Origin: GAS368 sp965227745
GTDB lineage: Bacteria; Verrucomicrobiota; Verrucomicrobiia; Opitutales; Opitutaceae
Assembly: GCA_965227745.1 (NCBI GenBank)
Contig: OZ245769.1
Location: forward strand, 1,860,001 to 1,924,000
DNA: 64,000 nucleotides
Reading direction: 5' to 3'
The notes below the pieces were generated by a model that was given only the letters and a program-made list of their open reading frames with translations, was not told the origin of the DNA and ran no database searches. A program made the position numbers and the translations under genes. Positions 17,843-26,245 of this stretch are shown piece after piece (the first letter of the stretch is position 1; each line of letters opens with the position of its first letter).

Positions 17843-20506
17843 TCAGTTGGCGGGCGCGATCGTGTACGTGTGCGAGATCGTCCGATTTTTTAGGATCGCG
17901 GTCTCTTGGGCAGGAAGCGCGGCACGGACGTACTCCACCCGGGTGTTTTCCGGTGAGACGGTCACACGCAGGTGACCAGAATTAGGCAGGATCGTACCCT
18001 GCACATACTGGCCGTCCGCCTGGCTGCCGGTGGAAAAGTTCGGCGTGCCTGGCTGAGGACATTCCTGATACACGATCCCGTCGAGTTGCTGATAGCCATA
18101 GAAGTGATCGTGGCCGTGAAACACCGCCGAGACTTTATTGGCTAGGAGAAGTTGGTGGATCGGCATATCCCAGCCGGGTCGCTTGGCCGCGAAGCCCTCG
18201 CTGCCATCGAGATTTTTTCCGCCCCACTCATAGCGCCCGGCCGTCTCCACTCCGCCTCTGGCCGAGTCCACGCCGCCGACCAGATGGTGCATGAAGAGAA
18301 ATTTGTACTTCGCGCGACTATTTTGCAGCGTGGCCTTTAGCCAGTCGTACTGTGCCTTGCCCAGCGACCAGCGCCAGTTGTCGGCGGGGTTTGCATTGGG
18401 ATTGGTCAGCGTGTTGTTAAAAGGGTCTAGGACGACAAAGAGCGCGTCGCCCCACTCGTAGGCGTAGTAGTTCTCAAGCAGTTCATCGCGACCGAAGACA
18501 AAACGCGTCTCAGCACTCCCGGAATAGAAAGCTCCGTCCGACACGGGGATGGCGTAGTAGAGTTTGCGGGCGCGAATATCCCAGCTCGCGATATTCTGAT
18601 CTTTCGCCGCCGATCGGTCAGCATCGTACACGTAGCGATATTCGGCCTCGTGGTTGCCCAGCGTAAACATGAAGGGCACGGAGTGGCAAAATTCCGCAAA
18701 GTTATTCCGCAGCGTGACCGCGCGAAACTCGATCAGGCCGTAGTTGATCGGCAGGCCGGGGAGGATCGTCGCCATCTTGTCCGACATGAAGATATCCCCG
18801 AGGTCGATGTGGAAATCGGGGTTGTCGCTGCCGATGTTTTTCATCGCGAGGGTGAAGAGGGTCTGGCTCGTGACTTCGTCCAGATGCGGGTCCGCCGTGA
18901 TCGTGAAAGTGAACGGAGCGCCCCGTGGGCGGGCGGTCAGAAAACTGCGCTCACCGCGCGCACGGAACGTCGCTTCGCCCGGAGCCCGGTAGCGCACGCG
19001 GTAGAAGTAGCGGCGGTTGGCTTGCAACGGCGCGGCCTGAGTCGGCGCTTTGATCTTGATTTCGAACGGCGCCCCGACCGGGTAGGTCACCGCTGGAGTC
19101 TGCGCCGTGTACGCCCCGGACGCCGTGCCATACTCGACGTACGCTTCGACGGTCTGGTTGGCTTCGAGATTGAGCGTGACGCTCCGATCAGTGGGGATGC
19201 CCAGAAACTCTGGCGCGGTAAATCCGAGCGCCGAGGTCGTATCAGAGATTTTGAAGTCCCAGAGCGTCGAGGCCACGACATACGAAGCGGGCGTCGATGT
19301 GGTCGTCGCGCCGGTGGCGCTGGTCGCGGTGACCGAGTAGGCCACGGTAGTGCCCGCCGCCTGCGCCGGGATCGCGGCGCCAAACACTCCATCGCCCGCC
19401 GCCCCATCGCCGTGCAGGCCGTCGTCGAGCATCGCCTGCGTCACGGGCGTGGCCGCCGCGCCGGTGCCGATGGTGTAGCTCAAGCGCACTTGGGCGACGG
19501 AGTCACCCGGACCAGCCTGAGCGCCGGCGGTGACGAACACTTTGTCGGCATAGTTAGGCGTGGTCGGGGACGTGGCGACGTCCGTCACGGCAAAGCCCGT
19601 CGGGGCTGCCGTCGGGGGCACCGCATAGAGTTCCACGAGGACTGTGCCCGTGGTATTGCCAACGCCACTGACGATCGCGGAGTACGAACCGGGCGACAAC
19701 GTCACCAGCAACCCGGCGTCCCTGCTCCCCGCTGGCAAAGAAAACGCGCCTGCCGCCGCTCCGGCGCTCGCGATGTCCGCCGAGTTGGCCGCGCTCGACC
19801 AGTTGTCGTTGGTCGCGATGGCAGTGCTACCGCTGTAAAGTGTGATCGTCGGGTCGGCCAAGGTGCCCGTGACGCCAAACGAACCCAGCGTCGGCCCGAT
19901 GGCGCGAATCAGAAGGCGCAGCGATCCATTGCCCCCGATCACGAAGGCCGGGATGAGCACGCTGCCGCCCGTGCCGACAAAGGCACGCGTCGAGGCATTA
20001 ACGATCGTAGGGGCCGAGGCGGGCGCGCCATCGTAGATCTCAACCAAGGCCACGCCCGTGCCGCTGTCCGACGCGGTGACCGGCGCGGAGTAAGGCCCCG
20101 CGGAGAGCGTGGCCACCAGCGCGGCATCCTTGCTCCCGGGCGCCAGCGAAAATGCCCCCACGGCCGACATGGCGCTCGCATCACTGGCGACCCAGTTGTC
20201 ATTCGCCGCGGTCGTGGCGGAGCCACTGACCAAAGTCAGGCGGGGATCAGCCAAAACGCCGGTAACGCCGAAACCCGTTAACGCTGGCCCGACGGCCCGC
20301 ACGATTACGGGCTTGCCGCCGGTGCCGCTCAGCACGAAGCCCGGAATCGGCGTACCCGCCGCGCCCCCCACCGCCGCACGCGTCGAGATATTAATGAGCC
20401 GCGCACCGGTGGCGTCCGCCGCGCTACTCCACACCACAGCGATGAACGAAAGGAAAAAGATGAGGCTGTACCGGGGACTCATTCGAGTACGATAACTGTC
20501 GTCCAT
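17843..20506 (-). CDS. Secreted metallophosphoesterase with two N-terminal repeats
   Basis: This 887-residue protein has the same parts as its neighbour in a different order. A signal peptide follows a short N-terminal extension (ATG 20482, residue 9, is an alternative start). Two copies of the 125-130 residue module occupy residues 35-159 and 167-297. A beta-sandwich-like region (about 300-410) and a phosphatase-type N-terminal domain (about 420-510; ANRRYFYRVRYR) come next. The catalytic domain (about 515-870) has ITADPHLDE, IDLGDIFMSD, FTLGNHEAEY, FMHHLVGG and VFHGHDHFYG, so all metal ligands are present. It is the second gene of the exported operon. An A/T-rich hairpin lies in the 58-base gap before it. 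Confidence 0.87.
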   Translation of the reverse strand: MDDSYRTRMSPRYSLIFFLSFIAVVWSSAADATGARLINISTRAAVGGAAGTPIPGFVLSGTGGKPVIVRAVGPALTGFGVTGVLADPRLTLVSGSATTAANDNWVASDASAMSAVGAFSLAPGSKDAALVATLSAGPYSAPVTASDSGTGVALVEIYDGAPASAPTIVNASTRAFVGTGGSVLIPAFVIGGNGSLRLLIRAIGPTLGSFGVTGTLADPTITLYSGSTAIATNDNWSSAANSADIASAGAAAGAFSLPAGSRDAGLLVTLSPGSYSAIVSGVGNTTGTVLVELYAVPPTAAPTGFAVTDVATSPTTPNYADKVFVTAGAQAGPGDSVAQVRLSYTIGTGAAATPVTQAMLDDGLHGDGAAGDGVFGAAIPAQAAGTTVAYSVTATSATGATTTSTPASYVVASTLWDFKISDTTSALGFTAPEFLGIPTDRSVTLNLEANQTVEAYVEYGTASGAYTAQTPAVTYPVGAPFEIKIKAPTQAAPLQANRRYFYRVRYRAPGEATFRARGERSFLTARPRGAPFTFTITADPHLDEVTSQTLFTLAMKNIGSDNPDFHIDLGDIFMSDKMATILPGLPINYGLIEFRAVTLRNNFAEFCHSVPFMFTLGNHEAEYRYVYDADRSAAKDQNIASWDIRARKLYYAIPVSDGAFYSGSAETRFVFGRDELLENYYAYEWGDALFVVLDPFNNTLTNPNANPADNWRWSLGKAQYDWLKATLQNSRAKYKFLFMHHLVGGVDSARGGVETAGRYEWGGKNLDGSEGFAAKRPGWDMPIHQLLLANKVSAVFHGHDHFYGYQQLDGIVYQECPQPGTPNFSTGSQADGQYVQGTILPNSGHLRVTVSPENTRVEYVRAALPAQETAILKNRTISHTYTIAPAN

Positions 20507-20530
20507 TAACCCAGGGCCCGATTTGGGATT

Positions 20531-20547
20531 AAAAATCGTTAATTTTT
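20531..20547 (-). repeat. A/T-rich hairpin between first and second gene of the exported operon
   Basis: AAAAAT and ATTTTT flank a five-base loop directly after the small first gene. It is too weak to be a clear terminator. It could lower read-through or stabilise the upstream message. Confidence 0.3.
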
Positions 20548-20564
20548 CCGCAGGCGACGCCCCC

Positions 20565-21302
20565 TCAGCGCCAGGGCGCGTCGTTTACGTTGAGGTCTGG
20601 CTTGGTATTCCAGCGCGGTTTCCAGCCTGGCTTCTCGATGCGGGTGCGGAAAATCACCGTGTTGTCCAAATCTAGGTCTCCCGACCAAATCCACTTCGCG
20701 CCCTTGAAATCTGCGGCGTAGAACGACTCTTTGGGATTCACGCGCTCTTCCGAATACTCAGTGGCTTGCGGCCAGTCGTGGTCATCGAAAGCGATCGAGA
20801 ACCAGTCTGCCGGGATCGGCGAATGCTCCACCTTAGGATTCTTCACCTCGCGATTGAGCGGCCCGCGGAAGAAGCACTTCGCCTTCCAAGTCGCGTTGGT
20901 CACGGTGCCGTCGCCAAACTTCAGGATGAAGCCGCCATCCCCGATGTGATCGCCGTATTCGAGGCCGGTCCGCGGGTCGGCATTGTCCTTGGCCAGCACC
21001 GCGATGGTCATCGGGTACTCGGGCAGAATATCGACCGAGATGACATTGTGCGGGATGAAATCGATCGAGTCCACCGCCGTGAGTTTGCCGTTGAGGTAGA
21101 GGACGAACCAGTTGTCGGCGTAGATGTTGGCCCGCACGGTGTCCGCCATCGTGGGTTTGATCGGCCCCTTGTTGTCCGGGCCGCCCTGCTTCCCGCCGCC
21201 TTTTCTTTTCGGTCCGGGTCCGCCGTCTTGGGCCGGGGCGAGGGTGAATACCGCCGCCGCTAACAAGGCCAGGGCAGGAAGAAGTCGCTTCATGGCCACC
21301 AT
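20565..21302 (-). CDS. Secreted protein of unknown function, first gene of the exported operon
   Basis: This 245-residue protein has a signal peptide (about residues 1-24, ending LAPAQ) and a low-complexity Gly/Lys/Pro segment (about 25-50). The rest resembles a beta-sandwich of the galactose-binding-like kind: ANIYADNWFVLYLNGKLTAV is like the YxxNGK strand of such domains, and WIWSGD near the end is also typical. I do not recognise a named family, and no catalytic motif is evident. The ATG at 21293 (residue 4) is an alternative start. As leader gene of the operon next to the divergent sensor system it may be a ligand-binding component, which is inference from position only. Confidence 0.75.
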   Translation of the reverse strand: MVAMKRLLPALALLAAAVFTLAPAQDGGPGPKRKGGGKQGGPDNKGPIKPTMADTVRANIYADNWFVLYLNGKLTAVDSIDFIPHNVISVDILPEYPMTIAVLAKDNADPRTGLEYGDHIGDGGFILKFGDGTVTNATWKAKCFFRGPLNREVKNPKVEHSPIPADWFSIAFDDHDWPQATEYSEERVNPKESFYAADFKGAKWIWSGDLDLDNTVIFRTRIEKPGWKPRWNTKPDLNVNDAPWR

Positions 21303-21317
21303 TAAACCGCGAGTTTG

Positions 21318-21347
21318 TTAACGGATGATGTGCGACCACATTAAAAT
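21318..21347 (+). promoter_or_regulatory. Candidate promoter of the two-component system in the divergent intergenic region
   Basis: TTAACG and TAAAAT are spaced by 18 bases, placing a start about 50 bases before the response regulator. The 100-base gap between the divergent exported operon and the regulator gene is the natural place for autoregulation. I could not define a repeated operator in it. Confidence 0.3.
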
Positions 21348-21402
21348 AACTTCATTTTTAGCCGCTTGACCTTCCTCGCCAAACGGGGACGCATGCAGGC
21401 AG

Positions 21403-22080
21403 GTGAAAATCTTGCTGGTGGAGGACGACCCGAAACTCGCGGCGCTGGCGCTGAAGGGATTGCGCGCGCGCGACTTCGTCGTGGATCACACGAGCAATGG
21501 GGACGACGGATACATTCTCGCCACGACCCGCAGCTACGACGCCGTGGTCCTCGACATCATGCTCCCCGGGCGAGACGGGTTGAGCATCCTGCGCCAGCTT
21601 CGGGGCAAAGGGATGAATGTACCGGTCGTGCTCGTGACCGCGCGCAGCGCCCTCGACGAACGCCTCGAAGGGCTCAACCTCGGCGCGGACGACTATCTGC
21701 CGAAGCCCTTTTACGTGGAGGAGCTGATCGCGCGACTCCATGCGGTCATTCGCCGCAGTTCCGGGCAGCAGACCACCCTCGTGCAAAATGGCGAGGTATC
21801 CGTCAATCTGCTCTCACGCGAAGTCCTCTGCGCCGGGCGGGCCGTCGAGCTGACCGCGCGCGAGTTCGCCCTGCTCACCTACTTGCTCCGTTCGCCGGGG
21901 CAGACCTTTACTCGCGCGCAAATCTGTGAGCATGTCTGGAATTATCATTTCGATCCCGGGACCAATCTGATCGACGTGTACGTGCAGCACGTCCGGAAGA
22001 AACTCGGGGAAACGGGTCCCGCATTGATCGAAACCGTGCGGGGCGTCGGCTACCGCGCCCGACCGGCGCCAGCGGCATGA
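21403..22080 (+). CDS. OmpR/PhoB-family response regulator
   Basis: This is a 225-residue two-domain regulator. The receiver has VEDD (acidic pair 8-9), phosphoacceptor D51 in VVLDIMLPG, T79 in VLVTAR and K101 in LPKPF. The winged-helix output domain contains LTAREFALLTYLLRSPGQTF and the DNA-contact region VYVQHVRKKLGE followed by VRGVGYR. It starts with GTG; no ATG is available in frame. The kinase gene overlaps its stop by four bases (ATGA). The resemblance is to the CusR/heavy-metal type subgroup by general form only. It diverges from the seven-gene exported operon, which is its most obvious target. Confidence 0.93.
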   Translation: MKILLVEDDPKLAALALKGLRARDFVVDHTSNGDDGYILATTRSYDAVVLDIMLPGRDGLSILRQLRGKGMNVPVVLVTARSALDERLEGLNLGADDYLPKPFYVEELIARLHAVIRRSSGQQTTLVQNGEVSVNLLSREVLCAGRAVELTAREFALLTYLLRSPGQTFTRAQICEHVWNYHFDPGTNLIDVYVQHVRKKLGETGPALIETVRGVGYRARPAPAA

Positions 22081-23534
22081 ATTCTTTCCGGCTCAAACTC
22101 GCCCTGCTGGCGGGCACCATCGCGGCCTTGTTGCTCATCGGCACCGGGGCGTATGCCTGGCGATTAACGCTTCGTTTCAACCAGGATCGACTGGACCGCG
22201 AGCTCCGCAATCTAGGTGCGGCCAACCTCGAACGAGTCGTCGGCGACGAGCATTGGCGGCGAGTGGAGAGCGCGCTCCGGTTTGTCTCCGGCGCGGATCG
22301 CCCGCCCGCCTATGCGCTCTGGGTGGCCAACTACGACCGCGAGCTCTATCGCTCGCCGCACTGGCCGGATGCCATCGCGCCGGAGACGCTCGCCAAGCCG
22401 GCAGTTTACGAGAATGGCCGCGTCTACAGTCCGCCGCCGCCCCCTCCCCGCCAGCGCGATCCCATTACGCCTGGCAATCCCGCCCTGCCCCGCAAGGAAC
22501 CTTATTTCCTCACGGTCCACTCCGGCGGAAGTGAATGGCGGCTGGGGGTCATGGGATCGCCGTACACGACGCTCGTGCTCGCCGCGAATGTGGACGAGTT
22601 CAACGCCGAGCTGCGGCAACTCCGGCAGAACTTTCTCACCGCCCTGCCGGTCGCGCTCATGCTCATCGGCGGCGGCGCGTGGTTCTTCGCCGGTCGCGCC
22701 CTGCGGCCCGTTCTGACTCTCACCAAGGCAGCGGAGGGGGTAACGGCGCGGGGACTGAGTCAACGGATCACGGCACCGGGTAACGACCGCGAATTTCACC
22801 GGCTCGTAACGGTCTTCAACGAGATGATGGATCGCCTCGAAAAAAGTTTTCATCAAGCGACCCGCTTCAGCGCCGACGCTTCTCATGAGTTGAAGACGCC
22901 CCTCGCCCTGCTGCAGGTAGAATTGGAGCAGGCCTTGACCTCGGCCCCAGCCGGTTCGACGCACCAGCAAGTCTACTCCAGTCTGCTCGACGACGTGCAG
23001 CGCCTAAAGGCCATCGTCCAGAAGCTCCTCCTTCTCTCGCTCGCGGATTCCGGCAAGCTCGAATTGCACTGCGCGCAGGTCGACCTCTCGGCGTTGCTGC
23101 ACAATGTGATCGAGGATACCACGGCGCTCGCCCCTCAGCTCCAGATTGAATATGTCGTGCCGGACGGAGTGTTCGTGGAAGGCGATAGCGTGCTCCTTGA
23201 GCAAGCCCTGCAAAACCTAGCTGGCAACGCTCTGAAGTACAACCGAGTTGGCGGCGTCGTGCGCTTCACGCTGAAAATCGAAGGCAACCTCGTGGTGGTG
23301 ACCGTCGGCAATACCGGGCCCGGGATCGCCGCGGAAGATCGTCCCCACATCTTTGAGCGCTTCTATCGCGGTGATCGCGCCCGCAATCGCGAAGCGCCAA
23401 CCAGCGTGGGCCTCGGCCTGAGCCTCTCGCGCGAAATCGTCCGCGCCCACGGAGGTGACCTTACCCTGGGGCCCGCGCAACCCGACTGGACTACCTTCGT
23501 TGCGACCCTAGTACTATCAACCGGACCGAAGTGA
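22077..23534 (+). CDS. Membrane sensor histidine kinase
   Basis: This 485-residue partner of the upstream regulator has TM1 at about 7-27 and a periplasmic sensor region of about 155 residues (28-185) with an unusual Pro-rich stretch (about 118-140). TM2 is at about 186-206, followed by HAMP (207-260). The H-box is FSADASHELKTPLALLQ with phosphorylated H270. The ATPase has NLAGNALKYN (N-box), GNTGPGI (G1), FERFYRG (F-box) and GLGLSLSREIV (G2). All catalytic motifs are intact. The sensed signal is unknown. The architecture is that of the CusS/EnvZ group, and position suggests it reports the condition under which the exported phosphoesterase/sulfatase operon is needed. Confidence 0.93.
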   Translation: MNSFRLKLALLAGTIAALLLIGTGAYAWRLTLRFNQDRLDRELRNLGAANLERVVGDEHWRRVESALRFVSGADRPPAYALWVANYDRELYRSPHWPDAIAPETLAKPAVYENGRVYSPPPPPPRQRDPITPGNPALPRKEPYFLTVHSGGSEWRLGVMGSPYTTLVLAANVDEFNAELRQLRQNFLTALPVALMLIGGGAWFFAGRALRPVLTLTKAAEGVTARGLSQRITAPGNDREFHRLVTVFNEMMDRLEKSFHQATRFSADASHELKTPLALLQVELEQALTSAPAGSTHQQVYSSLLDDVQRLKAIVQKLLLLSLADSGKLELHCAQVDLSALLHNVIEDTTALAPQLQIEYVVPDGVFVEGDSVLLEQALQNLAGNALKYNRVGGVVRFTLKIEGNLVVVTVGNTGPGIAAEDRPHIFERFYRGDRARNREAPTSVGLGLSLSREIVRAHGGDLTLGPAQPDWTTFVATLVLSTGPK

Positions 23535-23577
23535 ACAGTGCGGCAGTGACTGTGCGGATAGCACTCTCCCCGCCTGC

Positions 23578-25194
23578 CTACTTCTTGCGCGTCATCACCG
23601 TCAGCAGCGAGAGGGAGTCGTCCTGATCGTAGCTGTCGGTGAGGAGTTTCTTGCGGGCCGGCGAGTGGTACGTGAAGTTATTTTTCAGGTAGATCAGCGT
23701 GTCGAATTTCTGGGAACTCCACTCTCCCAGAATTTCCGCCTCTTTCTTTTGCGGATACGAACTGCCGGGATGCCACCAGAGCGGAAGACGCCGCGGGGAC
23801 GGGAGCTGTGTGACGCAGTAGAGGAATTCCATGCGCGGGCCGAAGTAGTAGGTTTTACCGGGCGCTTTCGCCACCAATTCCTCGGTTTGTTTCACGACCG
23901 CGACCAAGCCAGGCGACATCCGGCTGCCAGCAAAGAAGCCCGTTTCCATCGTGATCGTGGGGCCGTGCTCATGGAAGCGACCCGGCCCCGCCGATTCGAC
24001 GCGCTCCCGCTGCCAACCGCTGATACCGGAGTAAACCGCGAACATCAGCAGTGAGGCACCTGCCAGGCGCAGCGCCGTGCGGGCGGCTTCAGGCGCATGG
24101 ACGGCCACGGCTCGTACGAGGAGGAAAGCGGAGAAGACGAGGAAGACGAAGTCGTTCATCTTCGACTCCATGTTGGCGAACATGGCGTAAATCCCCACCG
24201 CACAGCCGAGCAGGCACAGGTAGTACTGTGGACGGACTTGGTCGAGGTTCACTTTTTGAATCAGGATCACCGCGAGCGGAAGCAGTGCGATCACGCCGAT
24301 GGGGATGAAAACGAATCGGGTCGGCCACCAAAAATCCCCGAATCCATTTAGCTCGGTGAGACCGCGCTCGGAGGCGTTACCGTAGGACCGGAGGAGTTCG
24401 AGGAGGTTGGTATGCACGCCCACGGCGAGAATGATATTGAACAGCACGAACGCCACGGCCGTAAGACTGGCGAGCGTGAGCCGCATCTTGGGCCGCGTGA
24501 ACCACACGATGACTACACTCCCCGCAATCAGCAGGCCCGCGACGTTGGGCTTCATGCCGGCGAGCACCGTGAGCGAAAGCGTGTACGAAACCCAACTCCA
24601 CTTGCCCGCCCGCTCGCTCACCAAGTCCCAGCAAGAGGCGAGAAAGATAATGCCAGCGAGCGCGGTGATCTGGTTATACCACCAGAACGAAGCCACGACC
24701 ATTGTCATCGTGACAGCCGTCGCGGCGCAAAGGCTTCCCGCCACGAGTCCGCCGGTGACGCGCACGAGCAGCCAAGTTAGCCAGATACTCGCTCCCAGCG
24801 CCGCCAGCGCACAGATGTACACGAAGGCCATCCACTTCATGCCGAACCACTGCATGGCGAAATGGGCGCCAAGGCTAAAGTAGGCCGGGGTGGTGTTGAT
24901 GAAATCTCCATACGGCGCCTGCCCCTGCATTTGCCGATAACCGAGATCAATGAGCAGGGAGTGATCGAAACCAGCCAAATGGTAACGTCCAAAAACCGTG
25001 ATCGCCAGAGGCGGGACCACTACCGCCGCGATCAGGATGAGCCATTGGACGGGTCGTGCCATTCCGCTGCCGACGCGTGGCTCTTTCCGCCGAAGCGACA
25101 CGTACGCCACCACCGCATAGAGGAGAAACGTGCAGTACAACACGATGTGCATCGTGTCGAAAAGGATGCCTATCAGTTTATCGAAACCAGTCAT
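23578..25194 (-). CDS. Polytopic membrane protein, GT-C (GT39-like) glycosyltransferase
   Basis: This 538-residue protein has about ten to twelve hydrophobic segments. The first large loop carries LLIDLGYRQMQGQAPYGDF; a short acidic loop with a YGDF-like motif before the next TM is typical of GT-C transferases, which use polyprenyl-phosphate sugars outside the inner membrane. The C-terminal soluble tail (about 410-538) is also usual for the group. It is the last gene of the operon with UbiA, GMC oxidoreductase and two SDRs, four bases after the SDR stop. The context suggests it spends the lipid-linked sugar that those enzymes make. Family assignment rests on topology and this motif, and the exact GT family is uncertain. 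Confidence 0.65.
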   Translation of the reverse strand: MTGFDKLIGILFDTMHIVLYCTFLLYAVVAYVSLRRKEPRVGSGMARPVQWLILIAAVVVPPLAITVFGRYHLAGFDHSLLIDLGYRQMQGQAPYGDFINTTPAYFSLGAHFAMQWFGMKWMAFVYICALAALGASIWLTWLLVRVTGGLVAGSLCAATAVTMTMVVASFWWYNQITALAGIIFLASCWDLVSERAGKWSWVSYTLSLTVLAGMKPNVAGLLIAGSVVIVWFTRPKMRLTLASLTAVAFVLFNIILAVGVHTNLLELLRSYGNASERGLTELNGFGDFWWPTRFVFIPIGVIALLPLAVILIQKVNLDQVRPQYYLCLLGCAVGIYAMFANMESKMNDFVFLVFSAFLLVRAVAVHAPEAARTALRLAGASLLMFAVYSGISGWQRERVESAGPGRFHEHGPTITMETGFFAGSRMSPGLVAVVKQTEELVAKAPGKTYYFGPRMEFLYCVTQLPSPRRLPLWWHPGSSYPQKKEAEILGEWSSQKFDTLIYLKNNFTYHSPARKKLLTDSYDQDDSLSLLTVMTRKK

Positions 25195-25198
25195 CGGA

Positions 25199-26236
25199 TT
25201 AGAGCATGCGACGGACGAGGCCGAGCACGCCGGCCTTGACCGCGGAGCGGTGGTGGCTGGCGTTGGTGGCGGCGAGGACCGTCTCGCGGTTTTTCAGGTA
25301 CCACTCATAGCTGTCGACAAACATCTGCTCATTGGAAAAGCGGGGCTTCCAGCCGAGTTCCTTTTGGGCGGGTGTGATGTCGAAGTACATCGAGCGGCCG
25401 TACATGAGGGCGTGATAGGGCCCGAGCGGGGATAGGCCGATCGCGCTCGTCAGGCTCATGCCCCACACAGCGGGGGTCATCGGCACGCTGCGGACTTTTG
25501 AACCGGTGCCGGCATGCTTGCAGAGGTGCTCGAGGACTTCACGCATCGTGCCGAATTTCTCCGCGCCGCAATTATACGTCGCAGCTCCGGGACGGGCCGC
25601 GGCGAGAATGCAGGCGTCGGCGAGATCGTCGGCGTGGACAAACTGATAAATGTTCGAGCCGTCACCGAGCACGGGGACGTTGTCGCCCGTGCGAATCCAC
25701 TCGAAGAGCATCTGGAAGATGCCGAGACGACCGTGACCCATGATCGTGCGCGGGCGGATGATCGAGACATCGAGGCCGGAGGCGATGGCCTTGCGGCAGA
25801 GGTCTTCGCCCTCAAGCTTGGCGCGGCCATAGGCCTCACCGGGAGCGGGCGGAGTGGCGAGCGTGACGGGATTAGACTTGGGAGCGCCGAAGACCGCGCT
25901 CGAGGAAACGTAGATCACTTTGGCGACCTTCGCGGTCTGCGCCGCGCGCAGTAGATTCGAGGTGCCGTCGACGTTGACCGAGTGAAACAGTTCTTTGTTC
26001 TTCGCGAGCGGCACCTGGGCCACGCAGTGGTAAACCGTCGAGCAACCTTCGCAGGCGGCGGTGACAGCGGCGAGATCGCGAACGTCGCCGCGCACAAAAG
26101 CGACGTCGGCCGGGCGGTCCTCGGCATCGGAGATATCGAACACGCGCACCGGCTGGCCGCGTGCGCGCAGGCGGTCGCGCAACAATGAGCCGAAGTAACC
26201 AGAGCCTCCAGTGATGAGAGCGGGCGAAGTAGACAT
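25199..26236 (-). CDS. NAD(P)-dependent epimerase/dehydratase (extended SDR)
   Basis: This is a 345-residue extended short-chain dehydrogenase. The Rossmann motif is ITGGSGYFGSLL (residues 8-19), with an Asp-containing second strand VFDISD suited to NAD. Other motifs are VYHCVAQVPL, the catalytic VSSSAVFG and AYGRAKLEGED (YxxxK). The general form is that of the 3-beta-hydroxysteroid dehydrogenase/sugar epimerase branch. With a second SDR just upstream and a GMC oxidoreductase before that, it probably reduces or epimerises a keto-sugar or lipid-linked intermediate. Substrate is unproven. Confidence 0.85.
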   Translation of the reverse strand: MSTSPALITGGSGYFGSLLRDRLRARGQPVRVFDISDAEDRPADVAFVRGDVRDLAAVTAACEGCSTVYHCVAQVPLAKNKELFHSVNVDGTSNLLRAAQTAKVAKVIYVSSSAVFGAPKSNPVTLATPPAPGEAYGRAKLEGEDLCRKAIASGLDVSIIRPRTIMGHGRLGIFQMLFEWIRTGDNVPVLGDGSNIYQFVHADDLADACILAAARPGAATYNCGAEKFGTMREVLEHLCKHAGTGSKVRSVPMTPAVWGMSLTSAIGLSPLGPYHALMYGRSMYFDITPAQKELGWKPRFSNEQMFVDSYEWYLKNRETVLAATNASHHRSAVKAGVLGLVRRML

Positions 26237-26245
26237 GAATATCTT

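Noticed and set aside
18650..20281. Open frame of about 540 codons on the plus strand opposite the phosphoesterase with N-terminal repeats
   Set aside because: It is very rich in Arg and Gly with no recognisable motif; the opposite strand has a full signal peptide, repeats and metal motifs.
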